Shown here piece after piece: positions 56,400 through 64,000 of a stretch of 64,000 bases of DNA. The stretch covers positions 124,001 to 188,000 of the forward strand of contig JABABQ010000050.1 of assembly GCA_014238155.1 (NCBI GenBank), given 5' to 3'. The translations under genes and the position numbers were made by a program. The DNA comes from Rhizobiaceae bacterium (GTDB lineage: Bacteria; Pseudomonadota; Alphaproteobacteria; Rhizobiales; Rhizobiaceae). Numbering within the stretch: position 1 is the stretch's first letter; each line of letters begins with the position of its first letter. The notes beneath the pieces are model-generated. The model did not search any database, was not told the DNA's origin, and was given only the letters and a program-made list of their open reading frames with translations.

Positions 56400-56489
56400 C
56401 AGTAATCAGCCACCTGGATTTGCTTTGCGCTATTTTGCATGAGGTTGTAGTCAGTTCAATTCAAAGTGACTTCAAACAGGGAATTTAAG

Positions 56490-57713
56490 ATGAGCGGTCC
56501 GCTGACGGGAATACGTGTGGTAGATATGTCGCGGGTGCTGGCCGGCCCCAGCCTGACCCAGATATTTGCCGATCTTGGTGCCGAAATAATCAAGATTGAG
56601 CGCCCCGGTAGCGGTGACGATACGCGTAATTGGGGACCACCCTGGCTGCAGGACAAGGATGGCAGCGATACTCGCGAAGCCGGTTATTACCTGTCGACCA
56701 ACCGCGGCAAACATTCCCTCACGGTTGATGTTGGACAGCCGGAAGGAGCGCAGATAATCAAAGACCTGGTCAAGGGGGCTGATTTTTTCGTCGAGAATTT
56801 CAAGGTCGGAGGCTTGGCCAAATTGGGGCTGGACTATGCCGCGTTAAAGCAGGTTAATCCGCAGATCATCTATCTTTCGATCACCGGTTTCGGCCAGACC
56901 GGACCGGACGCCCCGCTGCCCGGTTATGATTATCTCATCCAGGCCCGTTCCGGGTTGATGAGTGTTACCGGTCCCGAAGACGGCGCGCCCGGTGCAGGGC
57001 CGGTTCGGGCCGGCGTTGCCACCTGTGACCTGCAGACCGGTCTGATGGGTGCGATTGGCCTGCTGGCTGCACTGCATCACCGTCACCTTACCGGCGAAGG
57101 CCAATATATCGACATTGCCCTGCTCGACACCCAGATTGCCGGTCTGGCAAATCAGGGATTCAACTATTTGATGAGCGGAAAAGTACCGGTCCGCACCGGC
57201 TCCTGGCACCCTGCCCTCGCCCCCTATCAACCGTTTGACACGGCAGACGACCAAATCATCATCGCGGTAGGCAATGACAACCAGTTTGCCGCTATGTGCC
57301 GGGTTATCGGCGCCGCCCATCTGGCTGACGACCAGCGCTTTTCCACCAACCCGATGCGCAATAAAAACCGTGCGATTATGGTGGAATTAATCAATGCACA
57401 AACCAAAACGATGCCTGCTGCACATTGGTTAACTGGTTTTACCGATAACAATGTCCCTGCCTCACCGATCAACAATATCCAACAGGCATTTGAAGACCCC
57501 CAGATTCAAGCGCGCGGCATGCAAATAGAAGTTGAGCATCCCCTGGCCGGTACCATGCCGGGCATGGGCACGCCGCTGAAATTTTCAAAGACTGAAATCG
57601 AATATAAAAAGTCAGCTCCCCTATTGGGCGAGGATACTGAAAATGTCCTGTCACGGATACTTGGAAAATCCGAAGCGGAAATTGCTAGACTGAGGGACCA
57701 GGGGATTGTTTAG
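56490..57713 (+). CDS. CaiB/BaiF-family CoA-transferase
   Basis: A 407-residue class III CoA-transferase. RVVDMSRVLAGPSLTQIFAD (about 9-28) and LGAEIIKIERPGSGDDTRNW open the Rossmann domain, and the catalytic Asp170 lies in AGVATCDLQTGLMGAI. It swaps CoA between an acyl-CoA and an organic acid. The start is ATG 56490 with AGGGA upstream. Its 3' end overlaps the convergent histidine phosphatase by 29 bases. Substrate may be a dicarboxylic or branched acid. Confidence 0.92.
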   Translation: MSGPLTGIRVVDMSRVLAGPSLTQIFADLGAEIIKIERPGSGDDTRNWGPPWLQDKDGSDTREAGYYLSTNRGKHSLTVDVGQPEGAQIIKDLVKGADFFVENFKVGGLAKLGLDYAALKQVNPQIIYLSITGFGQTGPDAPLPGYDYLIQARSGLMSVTGPEDGAPGAGPVRAGVATCDLQTGLMGAIGLLAALHHRHLTGEGQYIDIALLDTQIAGLANQGFNYLMSGKVPVRTGSWHPALAPYQPFDTADDQIIIAVGNDNQFAAMCRVIGAAHLADDQRFSTNPMRNKNRAIMVELINAQTKTMPAAHWLTGFTDNNVPASPINNIQQAFEDPQIQARGMQIEVEHPLAGTMPGMGTPLKFSKTEIEYKKSAPLLGEDTENVLSRILGKSEAEIARLRDQGIV

Positions 57714-58281
57714 GGCCTAGCTCGCGGTTCTGATCCAAAATGCGGTGGCGCCAGACCCGGTTATCCGGCGTGACATGCAGCGGCAATGCATTCGGCATCG
57801 GCATCAGGCCCGGTTCGGCACGAATAAATTCATGGGCTGCAATCCACAGTCCTCCATGTGCCACGATCAGCGTGTTGGGCCCCCGGTCGACAGCGCGGCG
57901 CATGCCCCGCCAAACGCGTTCACAGAATTGCCGAAACGTTTCTCCATTGGGAGGATCAAACTGACCGATCCAATAATCTTCCAGCCACGGTCCGTTTGGC
58001 AATCCCTGCATATCGCCAAGATGGCACTCCTTCAGATCATCATCGAAACTGACTTCCAAGCCATGATGATGTGCCACCGCTTCTGCCGTATGACGAGCCC
58101 GCGACAACGGACTGGCAACAATTCGTTCTATCGGTTCACTGGCCAGCAATTCCCCGGCCCGCACAGCCTGCGCCCTGCCATTTTCATTTAGTTGGCTGTC
58201 TTCCTGACCCTGGGTCTTGCGAATCGCGTTCCAGCTGGTTTCGCCGTGACGCAAGAAATAGAATGGGTGTGGAAAGGCCAT
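57685..58281 (-). CDS. histidine phosphatase-family protein
   Basis: A 198-residue phosphatase or mutase-like protein. The RHG motif is FLRHGETSWN with catalytic His12, the second histidine is in LIVAHGGLWIAA, and SPLSRARHTAEAVAHHHGLE holds the phosphate-binding arginine. It resembles small alpha-ribazole/fructose-bisphosphate-type phosphatases. It follows the beta-lactamase-like gene by 17 bases and is the last gene of the ABC operon. It overlaps the CoA-transferase by 29 bases tail to tail. Confidence 0.9.
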   Translation of the reverse strand: MAFPHPFYFLRHGETSWNAIRKTQGQEDSQLNENGRAQAVRAGELLASEPIERIVASPLSRARHTAEAVAHHHGLEVSFDDDLKECHLGDMQGLPNGPWLEDYWIGQFDPPNGETFRQFCERVWRGMRRAVDRGPNTLIVAHGGLWIAAHEFIRAEPGLMPMPNALPLHVTPDNRVWRHRILDQNRELGPKQSPGPSV

Positions 58282-58298
58282 AAAAATGAAACTCCGGG

Positions 58299-59507
58299 TT
58301 AATCAACAAGTGCGGCATGCACCAGGGCTTTTAATTCCGCTCGGCTGGGGTAGCTGCTGGAGGGTATCAACTGCGTGAAGAAGACGCAGGTCAGATGTTG
58401 CTCGGGATCCGTCCAAAAATTGGTGCTCGCCAATCCGCCCCAGCCAAAGTCTCCAACTGATCCAACTGTACGGGTCCGGGCCGGATTAAGAACCACAGCG
58501 CCACCCAGTCCAAAACCCATGCCGTCCATCGGCATTTCGGCAAAGGAGCTCGGCCCCATCGACGAGATTTCCCCCTTCAGGTGGTTTCTGCACATGAAGG
58601 CAACTGTCAAAGGCGACAACAATATCCCATCTTCATGACGCCCGAGATTTCGAATCATTTCGCCGAATTTGAAATAGTCGTCCAGCGTCGAAACCAGTCC
58701 GCCGCCACCAGAAAATGTCCGCTCCTTGCGCTCCAGGTATGGGCTCAAATCACCCCGATCTGTACATGACAGGGGATCTTTGGCGGTCTTTGTGTAGCAA
58801 TCGGCAAACCGCTGAATTTTATTGATCGGCACATCAAAGCCCGTATCCGTCATGCCCAACGGGTCCAGCACTTCTTCAGTCAGATACTGATCCAGCGGCC
58901 GTCCGTCGATCACTTCAATTACGCGGCCAATAACATCCAAACCGATAGAATATTCCCAGCTCGAACCGGGTCGGAAGGCCAGCGGTTGTTCAGCCACTCT
59001 CTTGCAAACGGCCTCGGTTCCGCCGGTCGTCGGTCCAAAATCCAGACCGATATCGGCATAATGTTTGGCCAGCACGCCGGGATTGAAGGCATACGTCATA
59101 CCGCTTGTATGCGTCAGCATTTGATGCAGCGTCGGCGGAGCAACGGGCTCCACCTGATCAACCCTCACTGCTACCTCAACCAGAGCATGGCAGATGTTGA
59201 ATTCCGGCAAAACAGCAGACAATGGCGCATCGAGATGGATCAGACCACGTTCCACCAACATCATGAAACCGACGGTGGTGATCATCTTGGTCATCGAATG
59301 GATACGGACAATGGTATCGCGGTCATAGGAAATCTGCCGTTCAACAGAACTCAAACCAACGCTGGACAGATGCGCTATATTACCATTTCGGGCAATCAGC
59401 ACCGAACAGCCGGTATAGCGGCCAGACTGAATATTACGGTTCATCCAGTCGTCAATGCGAGCCAATCGCGCCACATCAAATCCGTTCTGAGAAGACTTGT
59501 CTGTCAT
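58299..59507 (-). CDS. beta-lactamase-like serine hydrolase
   Basis: A 402-residue class C beta-lactamase-fold protein without a signal peptide, so cytoplasmic. The SxxK motif is IHSMTKMITTV with Ser71 and Lys74, and Tyr in SWEYSIGLDVIG is the second motif; GGGGLVSTLDDYFKFGEMI precedes the third. Such proteins are esterases or D-amino-acid amidases more often than true lactamases. ATG 59507 shares one base with the LivF stop (TGATG). It belongs to the ABC operon and may hydrolyse the imported solute. Confidence 0.88.
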   Translation of the reverse strand: MTDKSSQNGFDVARLARIDDWMNRNIQSGRYTGCSVLIARNGNIAHLSSVGLSSVERQISYDRDTIVRIHSMTKMITTVGFMMLVERGLIHLDAPLSAVLPEFNICHALVEVAVRVDQVEPVAPPTLHQMLTHTSGMTYAFNPGVLAKHYADIGLDFGPTTGGTEAVCKRVAEQPLAFRPGSSWEYSIGLDVIGRVIEVIDGRPLDQYLTEEVLDPLGMTDTGFDVPINKIQRFADCYTKTAKDPLSCTDRGDLSPYLERKERTFSGGGGLVSTLDDYFKFGEMIRNLGRHEDGILLSPLTVAFMCRNHLKGEISSMGPSSFAEMPMDGMGFGLGGAVVLNPARTRTVGSVGDFGWGGLASTNFWTDPEQHLTCVFFTQLIPSSSYPSRAELKALVHAALVD

Positions 59508-60208
59508 CACACTTCCAGCCATTCGCGTTTGATATCGGGATTATCATCAAGGTCGGCAGGCGCCCCCTGGAAGACAATCCGGCCATGCCCCATTACATAA
59601 ACACGTGAGGATACTTTCATGGCAATTGTGAGTTTTTGTTCCACCAGCAATATTGATACACCGCGTTCTGCAATCTGCTCCAGCAATTCTCCAACCTGCT
59701 GTACAATTTTCGGCGCCAGACCTTCGGTCGGTTCGTCGATCATTATGATCTGAGGGTCTCCCATCAGGGTACGGCACATGGTGAGCATTTGCTTTTCTCC
59801 ACCAGACAGGACGGCAGCGTCGACATCAGCCCGTTCCTGCAGGTTGGAAAACATGTCGAACATGTCCTGCATCGACCAGCGACCTTCGCCATCTTTCTGC
59901 CCGGGTTTAAGGCCCAGCAGCAGGTTCTGACGGGTGGTCAATCCGGGAAAAATATCCCGGTTTTCCGGCACGTATCCGATTCCCAGCTGGGCAATTTCAT
60001 AGGGTTTCATGCCGACCAGATTGCGCCCTTGGAATTCAACTTCTCCGGCCGGTTCAACCTCACCGATTATCGCCTTGCAGGTGGTCGATCTGCCAACACC
60101 ATTGCGGCCAAGCAACGACACGATCTCACCTTCGCCAACCTCAAAATTCACACCCTGCAGAATATGACTTTTGCCGTACCATGCATTCAGATCACGCACT
60201 TTCAGCAT
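59507..60208 (-). CDS. livF: branched-chain-type ABC transporter ATPase LivF
   Basis: A 233-residue ATPase of the HAAT family importer. The Walker A reads GRNGVGRST, with Arg where Lys is usual; signature LSGGEKQMLTMCRTL, Walker B IIMIDEPTEGLAP and the H-loop region LLVEQKLTIAMKVSSRVYVM are normal. It pairs with LivG on the inner face of the membrane. The gene follows LivG directly (stop/start adjacent at 60209/60208) and ends at the serine hydrolase. Confidence 0.93.
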   Translation of the reverse strand: MLKVRDLNAWYGKSHILQGVNFEVGEGEIVSLLGRNGVGRSTTCKAIIGEVEPAGEVEFQGRNLVGMKPYEIAQLGIGYVPENRDIFPGLTTRQNLLLGLKPGQKDGEGRWSMQDMFDMFSNLQERADVDAAVLSGGEKQMLTMCRTLMGDPQIIMIDEPTEGLAPKIVQQVGELLEQIAERGVSILLVEQKLTIAMKVSSRVYVMGHGRIVFQGAPADLDDNPDIKREWLEV

Positions 60209-60985
60209 CTAGCCGGCCTCCTCGACAGCAGAGCCGAGATAGGCCTCTTGAACTGCTGAGCTTTCGCGGACTTTCTGCGGTTCATCCGTGGCGATAATTT
60301 CCCCATAAACCAAAACAGAAATGCGGTCGGCGAGGTCAAAAACCACCCCCATATCGTGCTCGACAATGATCAGCGTCTTGTCTTCAGTAACCTTGCGGAT
60401 CAGATCAACCATATAGCTGGTTTCTGAGGCACTCATCCCGGCGGTCGGTTCATCCAGCATGATAATATTAGCACCACCGGCAATGGTGATGCCAATTTCC
60501 AACGCCCTCTGCTCAGCATAGGTCAACACACCGGCCAGTTCGTCGCGTCGCGCCAACAGGTTGATTTGCTGCAAGATTTCATCAACACGATCGGTTAGTT
60601 TTCGCTGACGATTGACCAGATTCCAGAACGAATACCTGAACCCCATCGACCAGAGCAAGCCGCAACGGATGTTTTCAAATACCGTCATCCTGGCAAATAT
60701 ATTGGTGATCTGAAACGACCGGGAAAGACCCATCCGATTGACCTGATAGGGCTTCTTTCCGCTTACATTTTGGCCATGCAGGTATACACCACCGGTGGTC
60801 GGCACATATTTGCCGGTAACCAGGTTGAACAGGGTCGATTTACCCGCCCCGTTAGGGCCAATGATCGCGTGGCGCTCCTGTTGGTGAATTGCCAGATCCA
60901 CACCCTGAATTATCTTGGCAAGGCCAAAGCTCTTGTGCAGATTGCGCAACTCGATTGCGGGAGACTGGTGAACGCCGGTCATCAA
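60209..60985 (-). CDS. livG: branched-chain-type ABC transporter ATPase LivG
   Basis: A 258-residue ATPase. Walker [19 protein letters not shown] (about 38-55), signature-like LTYAEQRALEIGITIAGG (the LivG variant LxxGxxR... region) and Walker B IIMLDEPTAGMSASE are present, ending in the usual extended tail. Its ATG 60985 (or ATG 60982) overlaps the LivM stop. It energises uptake by LivHM with LivF. Confidence 0.93.
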   Translation of the reverse strand: MMTGVHQSPAIELRNLHKSFGLAKIIQGVDLAIHQQERHAIIGPNGAGKSTLFNLVTGKYVPTTGGVYLHGQNVSGKKPYQVNRMGLSRSFQITNIFARMTVFENIRCGLLWSMGFRYSFWNLVNRQRKLTDRVDEILQQINLLARRDELAGVLTYAEQRALEIGITIAGGANIIMLDEPTAGMSASETSYMVDLIRKVTEDKTLIIVEHDMGVVFDLADRISVLVYGEIIATDEPQKVRESSAVQEAYLGSAVEEAG

Positions 60986-62268
60986 GTCTCACGCTCCTGA
61001 TGGTTTGCGTCCTGCCAGGCGTTCCACAGGCCCGGAGCAAGGTTTCTGACGGCAAAAAAACTGATCAGCAAAAGCCCTCCCGCTATCATTAAGGGTGCGG
61101 GACTGTGACTATTGATTGTCATGCCGAACAGGTTCATCTCCTCGCTGCCGATCGAAGAATGTCTGGCATGGAACAGGATCTCCATGACCGCCACGGCGGA
61201 AAACAAAAACACCAATGCGGGCACAGTCATCTTGGCATAGGGCCTGATCAGCAGACCGGCCTTGCCGAGAACCCAGGGTCTGAAATGCATCGCAATCAGT
61301 CCAGTCAGCCCAAATGGAAAAAACATCACAGTCAGCACAAACAGGATGCCCAGATAGAGTTGCCAGATTTCGGTATAGAGGCTGAGTACGGTTTGCAGCA
61401 GCGTAAACACGACCGCCCCAATGACCGGGCCGACAAAGAAACCAACGCCCCCGAGAAAAGTAACCAGCAAAATGGAACCAGAGGTCGCCAGATTGAGATT
61501 TTCTTCGGTCAGTATCTCATAGTTGATGGCGAACAGGGCACCGGCAATGCCGCAGAAAAATCCCGAAGCGCAGAACGATATCCAGCGCACATTGCGTTGC
61601 GAATAACCGAGAAACTCTGCCCGCTCTTCGTTATCGCGCACCGCATTGGCGATCCGTCCTATTGGCGTGCGGGAAAAAAGATACATGCCGAGAGCCGCCA
61701 GAACCAGCCAGATGGCTGTCAGATAATAAACTTCCAACTGCGAGGCAAAATCAAAACCGAAGACCTGCGGACCCATTGTACGATCGCCACTCACCCCTTC
61801 CTCACCACCAAAAAACACGACGATGATGATCGAGCAGGCGGCAATCAATTCCCCCACCCCCAGCGAAATCATGGCAAAAACAGTGCCCGCACGACGGGTT
61901 GAAAAACTGCCGATTAAAAAGGCGAATATCAGGCCGAACAGGCCACCAAAAAGGGGCAACAGCGGCAGCGGCAGATACAGCTGATTATACTCCACCTGGT
62001 TCAGCAAATGCATGCAGAAGAATCCACCCAGCCCCATATAAACCGCGTGGCCGAATGACAGCATGCCAGCCTGCCCCAACAACATGTTGTAAGCCAGCGC
62101 AAAAACGATGGTAATTGCCATCTGGTTCATGATCGTCAGACCGGCGCCTGAAGGAAAAAACTGTGGCAACAGCAATAAAAATCCACAGGCAATCAGCCAC
62201 GGCATAGCACTGCGGATCGGTATCAGTGACGTTTTCACGCTCGTCGATTGTTGGCGTTCGATGCTCAT
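60982..62268 (-). CDS. livM: branched-chain-type ABC permease LivM
   Basis: A 428-residue permease with about ten helices. The family segment NMLLGQAGMLSFGHAVYMGL is near 88, and SLGVGELIAACSIIIVVFFG and SRTPIGRIANAVRDNEERAE (the EAA-like cytoplasmic loop) near 172 and 235. The C-terminal extension with extra helices (about 320-425) is longer than in E. coli. The start ATG 62268 overlaps the LivH stop at 62265; the longer frame to 62370 would run into LivH. Confidence 0.92.
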   Translation of the reverse strand: MSIERQQSTSVKTSLIPIRSAMPWLIACGFLLLLPQFFPSGAGLTIMNQMAITIVFALAYNMLLGQAGMLSFGHAVYMGLGGFFCMHLLNQVEYNQLYLPLPLLPLFGGLFGLIFAFLIGSFSTRRAGTVFAMISLGVGELIAACSIIIVVFFGGEEGVSGDRTMGPQVFGFDFASQLEVYYLTAIWLVLAALGMYLFSRTPIGRIANAVRDNEERAEFLGYSQRNVRWISFCASGFFCGIAGALFAINYEILTEENLNLATSGSILLVTFLGGVGFFVGPVIGAVVFTLLQTVLSLYTEIWQLYLGILFVLTVMFFPFGLTGLIAMHFRPWVLGKAGLLIRPYAKMTVPALVFLFSAVAVMEILFHARHSSIGSEEMNLFGMTINSHSPAPLMIAGGLLLISFFAVRNLAPGLWNAWQDANHQERET

Positions 62269-63221
62269 GTTTCGCGCTTCCCAAAAAGCCCCTGCGGGCG
62301 CAGCGCCAATACGATGATCATCAACAGGTAGGGCAGAATTGGTCCGACTTGTGGCAGTGTAAGCGTCCACAAATCACTCAGCAGGCTTTCGGCCAGATCA
62401 ACTGGCTCCGTCAGACCGATGGCTGTCAGCAGATCGGCCATGCGCAAATTATAGGCTGCAGCAAATGTCTGCAGCCAGCCAATTAGCAGCGACGCCAATA
62501 ACGCCCCCCAAAGGGAACCCAAACCGCCGATCACGATGGTGACAAAGACAATCGATCCCAAAAGAACCGCCATCCCGGGGAATGTTCCCAGAACCGGACC
62601 GGCAATGACACCTGCAATCGCCGCCATTGCCGTGCCAACTCCAAACACGCCCATGAAGATCAACGGCACATTATGTCCCAGATTCTGGACAGTCTCCGGG
62701 TGGGAAAGCGCCGCCTGAATGATCATGCCAATGCGGGTTTTGGTGAGAATATAAAGCAGCACCAGAAACACGCCAATGGCGATGAAAATCATAAAAACCT
62801 TGTAGGCGGGAAACGCGTTTCCGGCGATCGAAAAGGCTGCAAATTTCAATGCCGCCGGGGCCTCAAAAGCCATCTGGCTCTTACCCCAGAAAAACTGCAC
62901 CACTTCTTCGATCAGCAGCGCCAGTCCAAAGGTGAAGATCAGCTCGGGAACATGGCCATACTGATGCACTCGCCGCAGGCCATATCGTTCAATGGCCGCA
63001 CCAATGACGCCGACAATGACCGGCGCAAGGATCAATCCCGGCCAGAACCCCACATAGGTGCTGATCTGATAGCCAAAATAGGCACCCAGCATATAGAAAC
63101 TGGCATGGGCAAAATTGAGCACGCCCATCATCGAAAAAATCAACGTCAGCCCGCTGCACAGCATAAACAGCAGCAGCCCGGTCACCAGCCCGTCCAATAT
63201 ATTGACTATGAATAGAGACAC
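62265..63221 (-). CDS. livH: branched-chain-type ABC permease LivH
   Basis: A 318-residue permease with about eight helices. GLLLFMLCSGLTLIFSMMGV, LNFAHASFYMLGAYFGYQIS (about 35-54) and the loop MIIQAALSHPETVQNLGHNV near 170 are typical, and GTFPGMAVLLGSIVFVTIVI and GGLGSLWGALLASLLIGWL follow. It forms the channel with LivM. It follows the substrate-binding protein by 82 bases that include a strong hairpin. The exact solute is unknown: amino acids, amides, or aromatic or short acids. Confidence 0.93.
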   Translation of the reverse strand: MSLFIVNILDGLVTGLLLFMLCSGLTLIFSMMGVLNFAHASFYMLGAYFGYQISTYVGFWPGLILAPVIVGVIGAAIERYGLRRVHQYGHVPELIFTFGLALLIEEVVQFFWGKSQMAFEAPAALKFAAFSIAGNAFPAYKVFMIFIAIGVFLVLLYILTKTRIGMIIQAALSHPETVQNLGHNVPLIFMGVFGVGTAMAAIAGVIAGPVLGTFPGMAVLLGSIVFVTIVIGGLGSLWGALLASLLIGWLQTFAAAYNLRMADLLTAIGLTEPVDLAESLLSDLWTLTLPQVGPILPYLLMIIVLALRPQGLFGKRET

Positions 63222-63252
63222 CGCACCTGGCCCGCAGTTTCAGTTCAAACGA

Positions 63253-63288
63253 AGCCCCGGTCGAAGGCAATTGCCTTCGTCCGGGGCT
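63253..63288 (-). promoter_or_regulatory. intercistronic stem-loop between binding protein and LivH
   Basis: An 18-bp near-perfect inverted repeat (63253-63270 with 63271-63288, one mismatch) folds on the minus strand after the substrate-binding gene. No T-run follows, so it is likely to limit readthrough or protect the 3' end of the binding-protein message, raising its level above the permease genes. Confidence 0.75.
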
Positions 63289-63303
63289 GTTATAAATCTA
63301 GGA

Positions 63304-64000
63304 TCAGGGGCGTTTCATTTTGCAACTGGTGGCACTGTCGGCAGAAGCCATTTTGACGGTGCTTTCAACCTTCAGGCCAAAGCCCGAACTGTCAAAATCA
63401 AATTTCACGTCCTTGGCGGTATGGGCCATGATGTGAACGTCCTGAATGGCCTGATGGTCGACAGCGCGCATTTTGACTTTGGTGCCCCAAATGGAATCGT
63501 GCTCCATGCCCTCAAGCGCCGTGGCCACTTTCACCATATCGGTGGCAGTACCCGCTTTGTCGATGGCTTTTGCAAGCATTTCGATCACGTTTGCAATGCG
63601 TGGTTGGCCGATATCATAGTCTGGGTATTGGGCTTCGAACTTGGCGGTATAGGCAGCAGCGCGGTCTGATACGGGCGGATTGAGCTGGCCTTCCATGACC
63701 AGTTTCAATTTGCCTTCACCGGCTGCACCAAACGTCTTGGTAATGCCATCAGAAGCTGCGTAATAGGTGTAGATCGGGTTTTCAAATCCCGCTTCTATCA
63801 CCGCCTTGCCGAGACCCACCATGTCGGAACCCCAATTGCCTGTAATCATCGCATCTGCGCCTGAAGAGACGATCTTGCGGGCGTATGGAGTGAAGTCCTT
63901 TACCTTGCCAATGGGATGCAATTCGTTGCCGACAATTTCCACATCGGGGCGTTTGGCTTTCAGAAATCTGACAGCCGCCGCCGCAACCGCCTTGCCGAAT
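63304..64000 (-). CDS. ABC transporter substrate-binding protein, C-terminal part
   Basis: The gene runs off the right edge; 232 codons and the stop are present. The visible part is the C-terminal lobe of a Leu/Ile/Val-type periplasmic binding protein: FTPYARKIVSSGADAMITGN, WGSDMVGLGKAVIEAGFENP, then AAAYTAKFEAQYPDYDIGQP and MLAKAIDKAGTATDMVKVA. The N-terminus and signal peptide lie beyond 64000. It is the first visible gene of the ABC operon. Ligand unknown; the neighbours suggest a compound later cleaved by the serine hydrolase. Confidence 0.9.
   Translation of the reverse strand, partial: FGKAVAAAAVRFLKAKRPDVEIVGNELHPIGKVKDFTPYARKIVSSGADAMITGNWGSDMVGLGKAVIEAGFENPIYTYYAASDGITKTFGAAGEGKLKLVMEGQLNPPVSDRAAAYTAKFEAQYPDYDIGQPRIANVIEMLAKAIDKAGTATDMVKVATALEGMEHDSIWGTKVKMRAVDHQAIQDVHIMAHTAKDVKFDFDSSGFGLKVESTVKMASADSATSCKMKRP

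Noticed and set aside
58299-59507. Antibiotic-resistance beta-lactamase
   Set aside because: There is no signal peptide and the context is an importer operon, so an esterase or amidase role is more likely.
61105-61902. A 265-codon + strand open frame over LivM
   Set aside because: Antisense to a permease; highly polar and Gln/His-rich as expected from reversed hydrophobic codons.

Overview
The window looks like a chromosomal segment of a free-living alphaproteobacterium, most likely a marine or soil member of the Hyphomicrobiales (Rhizobiales). The evidence is the rhizobial-type flagellin at 13057-13980, the HyuA-HyuB fusion hydantoinase, the ArsR-methyltransferase fusion protein, the DUF2293, PF06684 and DUF3726 family proteins, and the many CoA-linked and transport genes. 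Base composition is moderate and even, coding density is very high, and I see no tRNA, rRNA, insertion sequence, phage gene or CRISPR array. Species cannot be decided from the sequence alone.

Layout. 1-7.2 kb: end of a TerB/DjlA-like gene, a DMT transporter overlapping a methyltransferase, a reverse block (SnoaL-like protein and aldo-keto reductase; DMT transporter, ABM-domain and NIPSNAP proteins), a divergent ArsR-type regulator and a secreted esterase. 7.2-17 kb: M20 amidohydrolase, winged-helix regulator divergent from a 1,209-residue hydantoinase/5-oxoprolinase, a lone flagellin behind a strong terminator, a LysR regulator divergent from an acyl-CoA dehydrogenase, and a PF06684 protein. 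17-22 kb: exported YHS, rhodanese and SGNH proteins, then a Spy/CpxP-like periplasmic protein with its own response regulator and histidine kinase. 22-30 kb: SnoaL-like protein with an aromatic-ring FAD monooxygenase, a glycosyltransferase-like unknown, an extensin-like peptidase, an amidase, ArsR-methyltransferase, DUF2293 and MOSC proteins. 30-41 kb: PQQ-type sugar dehydrogenase, a histidine-rich membrane protein coupled to an acyltransferase, EttA, an unusual SDR, a monoacylglycerol-lipase-like hydrolase, GST, MDR reductase and acyl-CoA ligase. 41-48 kb: a subtilisin-like surface lipoprotein, acyl-CoA thioesterase II, amidase, phosphohexomutase and SDR. 48-53 kb: a tight four-gene operon of largely unknown function. 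53-64 kb: TerC, secreted hydrolase, DMT transporter, a small exported protein, PaaI-type thioesterase, CoA-transferase, and a branched-chain-type ABC transporter operon (substrate-binding protein, LivH, LivM, LivG, LivF) that runs on into a beta-lactamase-like hydrolase and a histidine phosphatase.

How the genes work together. Most of the window is a scavenging and catabolic inventory: importers and exporters, hydrolases for amides, esters and cyclic amides, CoA ligase, transferase, thioesterases and dehydrogenase, each in short operons with local regulators. The best candidate for an undescribed system is 48339-52781 on the + strand: a renal-dipeptidase-like protein lacking two of the family's metal-binding positions, a 570-residue protein with no recognisable domain, a DUF3726 protein and an Ldh2-type oxidoreductase, co-transcribed and preceded by a 22-bp-spaced direct repeat. 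Further points are a subtilisin-like protein whose catalytic Asp appears to be Asn, a regulatory direct repeat and a 12-bp tandem repeat in front of the Spy-like operon, and a polytopic membrane protein with conserved-looking histidine clusters. All functions are from reading the sequence and family knowledge; no search was run.
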